This document shows, piece by piece, positions 21,600 to 32,816 of a stretch of 64,000 nt of DNA. The stretch is from Siniperca chuatsi (taxonomy: Eukaryota; Chordata; Actinopteri; Centrarchiformes; Sinipercidae). Numbering within the stretch: position 1 is the stretch's first letter; every line of letters begins with the position of its first letter. A program made the translations under genes and the position numbers. Below the pieces are notes generated by a model. That model had not been told where the DNA came from, ran no database searches, and saw nothing but the letters and a program-made list of their open reading frames with translations. Location: assembly GCF_020085105.1 (NCBI RefSeq), contig NC_058055.1:10865822-10929821 (forward strand). Direction: 5' to 3'.

Positions 21600-21988
21600 C
21601 GCATAACTTGACAGTGGTGGGTAGAGACTGACTGTGGGCAACCTCAGACAGGTGGAGGAGATGTCTTTAAGCAGCTGAACTGCACCGCGGTTGGACTTGA
21701 TCGAGTAGCAGGACTGGGCTGGGCTGCAGGACGAGCAGCGGTGGACGCTGTGCACGCTCGGTGCGCGGATCCTCCTGCAGCTGCTCGATTCACAGTATGA
21801 TACCAAATCCAAAACATGGTCTGGCTGATTTTCCCATCCTAAGCCTTCGCACACATGCTGGACACTTAAATGCAGACACGGGGAGGACGAGGAATGTAGC
21901 TGCAATGGATTAATGAGGAGTATCTACACATGGACTTCGATTTTTTTCCCTGATATTGGCTTGTAATATTTATCGCCCTGCCTTGGCC
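21600..21988 (+). promoter_or_regulatory. GC-rich 5' flank / 5' UTR of the IRS gene
   Basis: Base composition changes from AT-rich to GC-rich with several CpGs (for example around 21686-21790: ccgcgg, gcgcgg, gcacgctcgg), ending at a good start context (ttggccATGG at 21989). I infer a CpG-type promoter and 5' UTR. No TATA box or mapped start site can be claimed from sequence alone. Confidence 0.4.
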
Positions 21989-24900
21989 ATGGAGAACCAA
22001 GCAGCCGAGCCACAGAACTATGAAGATGTACAGAAAAGCGGCTATCTCCGCAAGCATAAATCAATGCACCGGCGATTCTTCGTGCTGAGGGCGGCCTCGG
22101 AGCATGGTCCTGCTCGACTTGAGTATTATGAGAACGAGAAGAAATTCCGCAGTAAATCACCTGTGCCCAAAAAAGTCCTGAACCTGGAGACTTGCTTCAA
22201 CATCAACAAGCGGGCAGATTCCAAGAACAAGCACATGATAGTCCTTTATACCCGCAGCGAGAGCTTTGCCGTCGCTGCAGACAGTGAGGAGATCCAAAAT
22301 GAGTGGTACCAAGCAATGCTGGACCTTCAGTGCAACTGTAAGACATAAAAAGTGTGATGTGAATTCTACTGTCTGTTTCTGCATCAGGCCTATCCTGCCG
22401 TAGGCTATTTGTTCTCCATACACTATTTGGCTCCTCGGCCATTCCTGATTGTTCATTGCATATCACTGGCTCGATTTGTTTGAATAGTTTGGTAGCAGGT
22501 CTAGTTTATCTGTTTAATTTGAATAAAATGGTCTAAGTCGTGCAATTTGGACGGTGTGTTTTAACCAAGAGGCAGGTGGATCCGACTGAACGGGGTAGAC
22601 CAACACGCTATGGGCGGCATGTGCTGTGTTTGTGCTGCACAATCTCAATAAGCGTTGGTTATACTGTTATAACCCGCAGATAATTTTCTGTCATCAAAAT
22701 GTGATTGGATGCAGTAAAGAACATCTGCATGGGAAAACGTTTCGATGATCGCCTTTTCGGACTAAAACGCAGCGCATTTCATACGATGGTGTATTTCTGC
22801 ATGGCGCAGTGGGCATATAGCAACCATCCAACGGATGCATCATATAGTAGTAGCCTATCGTGGTGCACTCCGCTGTAGCCTGTGTTTTTGTTTTTCTGCA
22901 CAGCTCTGACTGCCGTTCGCCTAACCTACATTTATGTTGCACAGCGCTGCCGGTAGGGAGGAGATGGCATCGTCAGTGCGCTCTCACTGGAAAATGCGTT
23001 TCTGTTGGTTGTCCTCGTGTTTACGTTGTTATCCTTATGCTGGAGCTGAACACCACCACCCTCCCTCCCTGTTATCCTTTGCAGTTCAGTTAGTTGAGAC
23101 TGATGGGCTTGCCCAGCTTTAATGTAGTCACGTTGTAAAACCCTAAATAGATACACGTTAGACCCCCATTTTGTTTAGATTATGTCTAATGGACAGCCAC
23201 AATAAAACGCTGCTATTAATTTCATTTCATTTTAGTGTATTCCTGTTCATAATGTGCATAGGGATGGAGATTGAAACACATTAATACATGATTCCTGTGG
23301 GGATCATCTCTAATATATTAAATATTTTTCTTGAGGATGGGAGCAAGCCACTAGTTACTGTGTGGCAAGAAAAAAAAAACAAAAACAATTCTGTAAGTTT
23401 TCATGTGATTGGCATTGAACTGATCTATGATGCATTATTTCACAATCGAGCATGCTGCATTTCAGTGCATGTATTCTATACCTCCTACAACTTAATTAAT
23501 TATAGAGCTATAGCTTAAAAGTGATGGTGATGAATTAGCGGCAGCCCAGTTGCTTGGCAGACAGTAGAGATTTTTTCATGTAGCAATTTAGTAATAATAG
23601 AGAAACATTAGTGTCATTTTGGCTTTGATCAATATTTCAACAGGTTATGTGTTTTATGTAAAGTTTTTAGGGTATTTCCTAATGTAGCTTATGTATGTAT
23701 GATGTGTTTAGTCATTTGATGCTTTAATTGTTTTTTATTTATTTATTCTTTATTGTTTTCCTAGGTAAAACTCCTGAAGACTATGGCAGTAGTGGAGAGT
23801 GTAGCTCTCCGTCTCCTGTTCCAACCTTCAAGGAAGTATGGCAGGTCAAGGTTTGGCCTAAAGGTCTTGGACATGCCAGGAATTTAGTGGGCATCTACCG
23901 GCTGTGCCTAACTGACAAGACAGTCAACTTTGTCAAACTCAACTCTGACGTGGCAGCTGTGGTGTTACAGCTGATGAATGTTCGCAGGTGTGGCCATTCA
24001 GAGAACTTTTTCTTCATTGAGGTGGGTCGCTCAGCGATTACCGGCCCTGGAGAGTTCTGGATGCAGGTGGATGACTCTGTGGTGGCTCAGAACATGCACG
24101 AGACCCTGCTAGAGGCCATGAAGGCCTTAAGTGAAGAGTTCCGTCAGCGCAGTAAATCTCAGTCTGTGGGAACGTCGTGTGGAGGTGGCACTGCTTCAAA
24201 TCCCATCAGTGTCCCGAGCCGTCGTCATCATCCAAATCTGCCACCGAGCCAGGTGGGCTTCTCCAGACGAGCCCGCACAGAGACCCCTGGAACAGGAGGC
24301 AGCAGCACGAGCACTTCACCTACGTCACGCCACGGATTTCCGAGGGCGCGAACTGCCAGCATCGGGGCCAGGTCGGAAGAGGGTGGAGCAAGTGCCAAAG
24401 GGACATGGGCCAGCTCCAGCCCAAGTCTTAATGGTTCCTGCTCAACTACGCCGACACTAAGGCCCAAGCCCACCAGGGCCCCAACTCCTGCTAAGATTAC
24501 CCTCAGCCTTGCACGTTACACGCCTAACCCTGCACCCTCTCCTGCGCCGAGTCTGTCTTCCAGCTCTGGTCATGGCTCAGAGTGTGGCCTAGTGGGGGCA
24601 GCAGTCGGAGGCATGACAGTCTGCTCCTACCCTCGTGTTTCTCAGAGAGTTTCTGTGTCAGGTTCCCCAAGCGACTATGGCTCCTCAGATGAATATGGTT
24701 CCAGTCCTGGGGAACACTCTCTGCTTGTACCCAGTCTGTCTGGACAACATGTACATGGAGAAGGCTCCTCCAGCTATATAGTGATGGGACAGCGAGAGAG
24801 TCTCCTTGGTTCCCATCATCGCTCAAAAGGCCGGCGGATTCTGCGGCGCGCATCCAGTAGGGAATCTGAGGCAGAACGCAGACTACTAAGTAAGAGGGCT

Positions 24901-27900
24901 TCCCTGCCTTTGGCAGCCCATGAACAACTGACCCCACATAGAAAAGATGAAGATGATGAAGATGATGAAGAATATGCCATCATGTCGCAGAGTGCTAACC
25001 GAGAGAGAGCTGATTTGCACCATGGCTCAGGGGGACTGGCAGTTGGGAGTGGGCAGCTTGATGTAGTAGGGGAGAATAGGAAAAGGGCTGACAAAAGCAG
25101 GGGAGAAGTGGGCGCGGGAGCAGCTGTGGATAGTGGCTATATGTCAATGTTGCCTGGAGTGACGTCTCCTCCTGTTTCACTCTCTCTCACGATAGGTATG
25201 TCTGACGCCAATGCTAAGCCTGGGGCAGATGATGAGTATATGGCCATGACCCCCAACAGCAGCGTGTCCCCCCCTCAGCACATCCGCCAGCCCAGCTCAG
25301 AGGGCTACATGGTCATGTCTCCCAATAGCAGCAGCTCCACAGACCTGCATGGACTGAGCATGTGGGATAGCAGGGCCAGCATGGAGAGCCGGTCTGCCAG
25401 TGACTACATGAACATCTCACCTGTTTGCAGTCGCTCTGCCTGCAGCACACCGCCTTCCCACCCCGAGCAGCACCAACTGCAACCAAAAATGTTCAATTCC
25501 TACTTCTCCCTGCCACGAGCTTATCAACATACTCTCTATACTCGCTTTGAGGAAGACTTAAACAAAGGGGAAGGAAAAAAGGACAGCAGTGGGCACGATA
25601 GTGGTGGAAGGGGAGGGGGAGTGGGATACAGCAAGAGAAACAAAATTGCAGTGGGCTCTGCAGGAGGCTGTCAGCTCTCCATGTCTTCCTCTTCATTCTC
25701 CTCCAGCTCAGCCAGCAGTGAAAGCCTGGAAGACAAGTCAGTATCGGCAGGGAGAGGGTTAAGTTTATTAAGAACTGGAGCAGAGCACAAGAGTGCAGGA
25801 ACATGCACAAAAGATGGGCGTCCCCATCAAAAACGTGGATCAAGTAGTAAGAGCCCAAAGCAACAAAGGAGGGGTCGTCCCCTGAGTGTGTCTTCAGACA
25901 TTACTAAAGCAAACACCCTGCCCAGGGTGAAGGAGAATCTGCTGCCATCAGTATCTCAAAACGTTGGTGAGTATGTCAGTATTGTGTTCAAGGAGGAAAA
26001 TAAGTATGGCGGTGGACGACGTGCAGGGTCTAAACATGGACAACCTGTGATCCATGGAACACTCCGTCCCTTGAATCAACCACTCCTCTGCCACGATAAT
26101 CCTGCTAACCTTCCCCGCAGCTTCTCTGCCCCATTGTCCACCTCTGCCGAATACGTCAGCATGGATTTAGGGAAGTCCTCAATGCCCCTGACTCCTGTTA
26201 GATCAATATTCAGCACCCCACAGGGCCCACCAGCTGTTGCCCCCAAGGCCCGACATGAACACGGCACGTCTTCTCCTCTGGCAGCAGAGGGCAATGCTGG
26301 GTACAGAACAAAAGTAAAGATGGCAGCAATGCAAACAGACGCTCCTACTCCTTTTATAGACAACAAAGGTTCAGATCCCACCATTTCCGCAACACCTGCC
26401 ATCCACTCTGGTCAACCCTTATCCATGGAGCAGGAGACAGGCTTGGGCTTTTCCCCAGTCAAGTCCTTCCAGTCTCCTGAGCGGACCAGCAGACTGGTCC
26501 GAGGTGACCCACAGGGACGGCAGAGCCATGGTCCAGAGACGTTTAACTCATCTCCCTCCCTACCACGCCACCCACCCTCTTCTACCTCCCTCTTCCCGGA
26601 GGGCAGCCAGGCAGCGAGCCATCGGCATGGTTTGGATTGCTCACTGTGGGAGAACAGGCAGGCAGGTAGTTTATCTGCCACACCTCCACCACAAGCCTCC
26701 ACCTCATCTGCTGAACAAGGCCTTAACTATATTGACCTTGACCTGGCCATTAAAGAGAGCCCTCAAGCTGGAGTGGAGCGTACCTCTGCCGCCTACAACA
26801 TCGGAGGGAGCGCTATGGGCAGCAGTGCCGGCTCCAGCCTCAACACTTATGCCAGTATTGATTTCTATAAGTCAGAAGAACTGCGATCACACCAGAACAG
26901 TAGAAAGGATGGTCAAGGTAAGGTACTGGAACTGCAAACCCATCTCAACTCAATATATCTATTAAACAATGGATGGGAAAAGATTTTGACCATAACATCT
27001 GAGATCTGATCGAGGTACATTTTGCGTTCAGAAAATGTTCTGATATTTTACAGCTGAGGCTCCATACATTCTTAGATATGATCTTTTTATGATATTATAG
27101 TTTGAGACATCTTGCATAAGGTTGCAGTGTCTGTAGTGGCACCTTCATTTGTTCTTTTTTGTAGACAATCAGGTTATTGGTGTTAGTTCTGGCCTCACAA
27201 CTAAAAGACATGGTTACTACAGCAAACAAGTTAGGGGGCAAGGCAATGTCTACGAGACTACTTAAAATGTATCGACATAGCAATTGATACAGTAATTACA
27301 TCAAAATAAAAAATATTTCAAAACTATGATAGAATTGTTTCTGATGTGATTTTGGAAATCTTTTTTTTTTTTAAATTGAAAGGTTGTATTAGGAAGAAAA
27401 CACCCACTTGTGGACCACCAAATAGGATTCAAGCGTCTTATATTCCTTCTCTTCATTCATGCTTGATTAACTCTGATTGTTTGAATGTTTGACTTTCTAT
27501 AACCTACTGAAAATAGTTTGAATAACAAACATTGTTTGCATCTTTACTTTGTCTGGAAATAGCAAATGTTCAGTAGAGCTGCAACGATTAGTCGATTATT
27601 CAGCAACAATTTTATCGATTTATAAAATTAATTCAAAGTCATTTTTCAAGCAAAAAAGCCAAACGTCTCTGGTTTTAACTTTTTAATGTGATGATTTGCT
27701 GCTTTTCTTTGTCATATATGATAGTAATACAAATATCTTTGGTTTTTGGACTGATGGTCAAATAAAACAAGGAATTTGAAGAGGCCACCTTAGACTTAGG
27801 CTATATAAATTATAAAAGGCATTTTTCGATATGTTCTAACATTTTATACAATGATTTATCAATTAATTAATTGATAATGAAAATAATTGTTAGCTGCAGC

Positions 27901-30491
27901 TCTAATTTTCAGTATTTTTAATTTATTTATTGCAAAAAATTATGCTTTTTTCTTCAAGATGCATTGTCATTAGAGCTGAAACGATTAGTCAATTAATCAA
28001 AAAACAGAAAATTAATCTGCAAGCATTTTGATAATTGATCAATCGTTTCTGTTCTTTTCTTAAGCAAAAGGGCCAAAAATTCACTGGTAATAGATTATCA
28101 AACGTAAATGTTTGCTGCTTTTCTTAGTCCTCTATGATAGTAAATTGAATATCTCTGGGTTATAGACTGTTGGTCCAACAAAACAAGCAGTTTTTTCATT
28201 TATTTCCAGAAAATAATCGGCTGATTAATTGATAATGAAAATAATTGTTAGTCGCAGCCCTAATTGTCATTAATTTAAAAAACAAACAAACAAGTGAATG
28301 TGAAAGAAATATTTCAAAATAGGTGAAAGGAAAAACTATATAATTCCTGGTAATATTTTTCTAGCTGGATGTGATGTGCATAATCCAGACAAAACTCATG
28401 TCTGGGTCTTAGTCACTCTTTTTCACTCTCCTTTGCATCCTTCACTGATGTGTACCTTTGCTTCAAACTGGCACCGTGTTTCCAGGCTGTGGGTTGTCTG
28501 TAGAGTCTCTTATTATCACAAGTGGGTGTTCAGAGAGCAAAGCCAATTGATTTGTCTGCTGGTAATGAGCCATTTCACATAAATGGAGGTAGAGGGGACA
28601 GAACACGGGCCAGGTGTTTATGTTCATGTGTGGGTGTGCTTTCAGCTGCAGGATTTCAGGTTTCCCTCACATTGCACAGATGATAATTATTTAATGGTTA
28701 ATGTTGGTGGCTCAACTAAATTTTTGATGGATGTACATTGAAATACATTAGCGATCCATTGCTTTTACATGTCAATAAATAACAGCTGCAGGAGGTAGTA
28801 TGTTAAAATATAAATATACAGTTAAATATAAATATTAATCAGGACTAAATGGAACAACTTGTGCGACTTATTTATTCGGAGCAGCTATAACATTTGCATG
28901 ACTGATTCATCTAATGCTATTCAATCTCTACGTGTACATGTATAATCATAATAATTGCCTAATTATTTCAATTGGGGATAGTTTATTTAGGCATTTAACA
29001 TGCATAGCAAGGAAAAGAAGGTTCTGTTAGTATTCTGTAAATTACTCTTTCATGTCATTTTTCACACTGTGATGAATGATTGAATGTGCCTCACCTCCTA
29101 TAAGCTGCTTTCATTAACTGCAGCCATATTCTAATAATGGAACTCAATATGTGAAGCCTGGATATAGGGAGGATGGTGGCTGCACTGCAGTTAATAAAAC
29201 CTCAAACAAACAGGCTTGGTTCTCAAATGTCCAATCAGCACTCAAATAATTGGGATATCATATTACTCCACCTGTTTTAATGTAATTTTAATGAAATGTT
29301 TATTAAAATATCAGAATTAGATTATTATATTTATTTGTGCCCCATGTTTTAATTGCAGTATTGTCACATCTGCATTATGAGCAAAGTGTAAGTGTTCACG
29401 TGAGCGTAGATGAAACCTTTTGGCTCTACTGACACTGAAAGTTAATCAGTTTACTGTCTGAGCAAGATGCCAAATCTGATTAAATGATGCAAATCTTCCA
29501 GGCTGTGTGATGTTTGTAAATAGTTAATTATCTTTATTTGATCCACTTACAGAAATATGAATAGTTATTAGTGAAAAACACTACAACCTACCCATGTACT
29601 GAAGAACTTCATACACTCCAAGTGAATATGAACCAGACAGCCTGCAGTTGTCATATTTTCATTCTGTAAAACAGTATAAAATTGTAATAATGGAAATCTA
29701 CACTAAAAAACAGAATACAAAAAATATACATACAAGTGAACTCCTTGTCATCAGCTGGTTGGAAAACCAGGAAATGCAGCGCAGAAAATTTCAACCACAC
29801 AGTCTACCTTTTTTTAAAGCAGTGTAAACACAAACAGTGTTGAGGTTGCAGACAATCATTTGACTCTGAAAGTGGATTGAGCAAGTGGTTAGACTGACTC
29901 AGAGCTACTCAAACCAAAGGTTGATTTATCAGCACTTGTGTCTGAGCTTCCCTTGATGTACAAACTGTGGTTATTATTTAATAAAGATATTCTATAAGGC
30001 AATTCTTTTCTTAGACCTCAAGAGAAAGAAATAATATTGTAGCAGTGAGCTCTTTGTGTTGTTTAGGTGCTCATTAAAAAGAAGAAACTTTCCCTGGATC
30101 CCTGGAAGTGATAAGTCTGACGCAAAGACAAGACACACAATATTGACATCTGCAACAGTGTGCATGAGACTCCAATCATAAAACCCTTTTAGAAAGATAA
30201 CATGCATCATGTGATATTTACCTAAGCAGCCAGCTGGAGCTCTAGATTCAACAAAAGCAATACGTTTTTAAGAATATATAATCTCATCTAAACTGCTTTA
30301 CCTTCTGAAACATGTTGTGTGGGGAGACTTAAATTAGATTTACTGTGAATTATTATGTAAACTATAATAATCTTTAATACGCTAACACTTTTAACAACAC
30401 AAATTATTGTAAACAGTAGAAAAACCTTTGTTTTGAAAATGTATGATTTAAATTCCTGCCTGCTTTTGATTCTTTTCTTCCAGATTGTTGA
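21989..30491 (+). CDS. irs4: Insulin receptor substrate docking protein (IRS1/IRS4-like)
   Basis: Adaptor phosphorylated by insulin/IGF1 receptors at the plasma membrane; it recruits PI3-kinase, Grb2 and SHP2. Exons 21989-22337, 23765-26917 and 30484-30491 join in frame to 1169 aa. The PH domain is about 14-110 (GYLRKHKSMHRRFFVLR). The PTB domain is about 139-246 (RRCGHSENFFFIEVGRS). The rest is a long Ser/Pro-rich tail with tyrosine docking sites: YxxM p85 motifs at Y454, Y520, Y575, Y608, Y631 and Y913, YMNI at 664, YVSI at 853, YIDL at 1105 and YASI at 1145 near the C-terminus. The PH and PTB domains look most like IRS1. Position beside a retinal guanylyl cyclase, as IRS4 beside GUCY2F in human, is why I prefer irs4, so the paralogue is inferred. 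Odd points: an intron separates PH from PTB, and the last exon adds only the final residues DC before TGA. An in-frame ATG also lies at 21956, but the ATG at 21989 has the better context. Confidence 0.93.
22338..23764 (+). other. IRS intron 1, no element recognised
   Basis: This 1427-bp intron runs from gtaaga after codon 116 to tttcctag. The first part is moderately GC-rich and the rest AT-rich. I see no repeat family or exon in it. The junction splits a TGT codon (T/GT). Confidence 0.75.
27574..27904. mobile_element. hAT-type MITE, copy 1 (IRS intron 2)
   Basis: The 331-bp non-coding element begins TAGAGCTGCAACGATTAGTC and ends GTTAGCTGCAGCTCTA, giving inverted ends. The flanking 8-mers atgttcag (27566-27573) and attttcag (27905-27912) match at 7 of 8 positions, consistent with an aged 8-bp hAT target duplication. 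Reiterated ATTAATTGATAATGAAAATAAT-type sequence sits near the right end. It has no transposase. Confidence 0.85.
27971..28262. mobile_element. hAT-type MITE, copy 2 (IRS intron 2)
   Basis: This 292-bp relative of the element 66 bases upstream is in the same orientation. It begins TAGAGCTGAAACGATTAGTC and ends GTTAGTCGCAGCCCTA. The flanking 8-mers are identical, attgtcat (27963-27970) and attgtcat (28263-28270), a perfect hAT-size target duplication. That identifies the superfamily for all three copies in the window. Confidence 0.9.
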
Positions 30492-30667
30492 TCTCAGTCT
30501 TGGATCTGAGCATGACGCCGGTGTGACAGCTCCACAGTCTGTGAGGGGCCCGTCGGCGGCCTCATCTGTTGCCACAACAGAACTGTACACTGGAGTCTGA
30601 ACATTGAAAACCCTTGGAATACTCATCCCCATCCCGTCTGCTGTTTTCTGTCAACCAAATGTGTGCC

Positions 30668-30721
30668 AAACACACACACACACACACATACACACACATA
30701 CACAGAAACACACACAGACAC
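30668..30721. repeat. (CA)n-rich tract in IRS 3' UTR
   Basis: A run of CA units interrupted by TA and GA units, about 50 bases long, lies between the stop codon and the poly(A) signal. Confidence 0.9.
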
Positions 30722-30757
30722 AGGGTAAGGAAAAGGTTTTGTTTTTGCCTTGTTTTA

Positions 30758-30763
30758 AATAAA
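30758..30763 (+). terminator. Poly(A) signal AATAAA for the IRS gene
   Basis: A canonical hexamer about 270 bases past the IRS stop, on the coding strand. It is a plausible cleavage signal by position. I did not check for a downstream GU-rich element. Confidence 0.5.
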
Positions 30764-31271
30764 AATGACATTTGATCACCATTTAACTTAATATAGATAA
30801 AGGATGACTATGTGATTTTGTGTGAGTTCTCAGGTGGCCATTATGTTGATCATGGTGGCTCCATCACACACACTCAATCATGCAGGCAAAATCATATATT
30901 AACAAGGCTTTCAGGGAATCACACAAATGGCAAGAAATGTCCATCTGTGTATCTTAATTTCAAACACATTTGCTTGTGATTAGTGCATGAGCCAATCATT
31001 TTGAACTCTTGTAAATCAAGGCTCAAAGTGGCAGCTGACAAAATCTCAGCTGCATTCTGCAGCGTTTATTTATTGGGTCCACTCCCATGGCAAACTTGAA
31101 TCCTCAAGGTTTATGTTTTTATATATAGTTACATCATCCTTTGTCCATATTTGTTAAGTTAAATGATCATCGAGTGTCATTGTGACTCAAAATAAGAAGG
31201 AAATACAGCTTGGCAGAGGTTTCATACACTAATACACGCTGTCACAGTAAACATATTTGATTTATTATATA

Positions 31272-32816
31272 CAGTTGCCCAAAAAAAGCCTTTACACTTC
31301 TTGACCACTTTTCTTGTGCCACTAAAGATCTTCAAAATGTGCTTAATTTCTGAGGTATTATAAAGTAGATTTAAATACATTTTGTAAATTTAGATAAAAT
31401 GTTTGTTTTCTGTCAGTTTTTCACACAAGAAGAAAATGCAGTATACAGTATGATTACAATTTCATTTTCACATTGCAGTTGACATCATATTGTTGTACCT
31501 GTGATCAGAGTTGATCTTTAGGTTGTAGTTGAGGGATGAGAACAATGGCTTTCTTTTTATTCTTAGTTTTCTGTGTTTTTCCACACAGAATTAAGTTTTA
31601 TCCCTAAAGCTCCAGATGTGCACTCACACAGGATACATGTTTATACAGCCCCAGCTTTGATTATGCATAAACTAAACATGTCCTGTCATGCCCTGTGGTG
31701 GATTCTCAAATGGTGCCAGCATAAAAGTCTAGTCAATGCATCTCAGTGGCATTTTAGGATGTTTGGTGGATTCACTTATACCGTAGGCAGTGCTCAAGGT
31801 TCACCTGTCTGCCCGGTATACAAACACACAATACCCACACACAGTGGGTATTGTCCTTTTTTAACTTATTTCTCCATTGTGTTGCATTATAAAACTGAAA
31901 AATGTATTTTTATCCCAAAATACAAGTGGCCATATTTACATATACACTAACACTTCAAAACTTCAATAACTGCAGCTAACAAACAAACAAACAAAAAAAT
32001 GTGTCATTTCATTGGACTCATATACGCTGTATTTGTGCTGCAGCTAGAATGCCGCCGGAAAAGTCACATGAAAGCCACAGCTTTCATGCAACATGATAGC
32101 TTTTTAGGGAAACAATTGATGTCACATAGATCCTGTAGAAAAGCAGGCGCATAGATACACAACAAGGCATTTATTCAATAATCACGGTATGCAACATTGC
32201 ATAAAAATGGCCAAATTAACATAACATTCTTCTGCTATGCATGTTAACAGCTTAAACAAATTGGCTTCAAACCCTCAGTATAGATAATAATTTGATTGTA
32301 TGTATGTAAATGACTGAGATGTGCTGAAGGGACCTGATAACAGACAGACTGAAAGCTGAATATTACAGTTTTGAAAAGACAACATTTTTAAACAGCTTAG
32401 GGACTGTATGAAAATTATTGGGGTGGGAATGGGGGCTGAATCTTATTTTTAATTTTATAAAAAAGTAAGATCCCACTGGGATGAGAAAAAGTTAAAAGAC
32501 CCTCACCTGCCCTCCCAAAAAATGCGGTGGTGCAAAAAACAACAATATTTTTTGTACAGTCCCTAACTACAGCCCACATATGACGTACATATCAATATTA
32601 TTTTAATATTATTATTTAAACAATATTATTTTTTCTCTGTTTGAATTTTAAAACTTTGCAGGACTGTCTGCCATTTCCTTTCCATCTCAGTATAACATTA
32701 TTTAGCACTTTGAGTTGATTATAACCAAATAAGATCTCATATTAATACATTTTGAACCAATGTGTAGCACAAAATCTGTGAAAAAAGTCAAAGTGTAAAT
32801 ACTTTTTTGGCAACTG
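31272..32816. mobile_element. Tc1/mariner-like inverted-terminal element, non-coding interior
   Basis: The left end CAGTTGCCCAAAAAAAGCC (31272 on) and the right end (reading inward on the opposite strand CAGTTGCCAAAAAAGTATTT, ending at 32816) are similar over about 90 bases. They share CTTTACACTT/ATTTACACTT and a TTCAAAATGT block. A TA precedes the left end, but the right flank is not TA. The length of 1545 bp is typical of a full Tc1/mariner copy, yet I cannot read a transposase or a DDE-type motif inside. It is therefore an old or internally replaced copy, or two solo ends. Confidence 0.5.
32397..32566. mobile_element. Short MITE nested in the Tc1-like element
   Basis: TTAGGGACTGTATGAAAAT at the left and an inverted TTAGGGACTGTACAAAAAAT at the right enclose about 130 bases. 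The ends are inverted repeats of about 20 bases with few mismatches. The target site is ambiguous because the outer bases are TTA and TAA. No coding capacity. It lies inside 31272-32816, so it inserted after that element. Confidence 0.65.

Larger units (their letters stand above)
30492..31271 (+). other. IRS 3' UTR and start of intergenic desert
   Basis: The 3' untranslated part follows TGA at 30489-30491. It carries an irregular CA tract (30668-30721) and then AATAAA at 30758-30763, about 270 bases after the stop and the best poly(A) signal for this gene. The remainder to 31271 shows no feature. Confidence 0.55.

Noticed and set aside
24228-26702. Several 80-150-residue antisense or alternate-frame ORFs inside the large IRS exon
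   Set aside because: Shadows of a long GC-rich coding exon in other frames. The sense frame has PH, PTB and docking motifs.
31573-31950. 125-residue ORF inside the Tc1-like element
   Set aside because: No DDE-type transposase motif or helix-turn-helix pattern visible. Not called as transposase.
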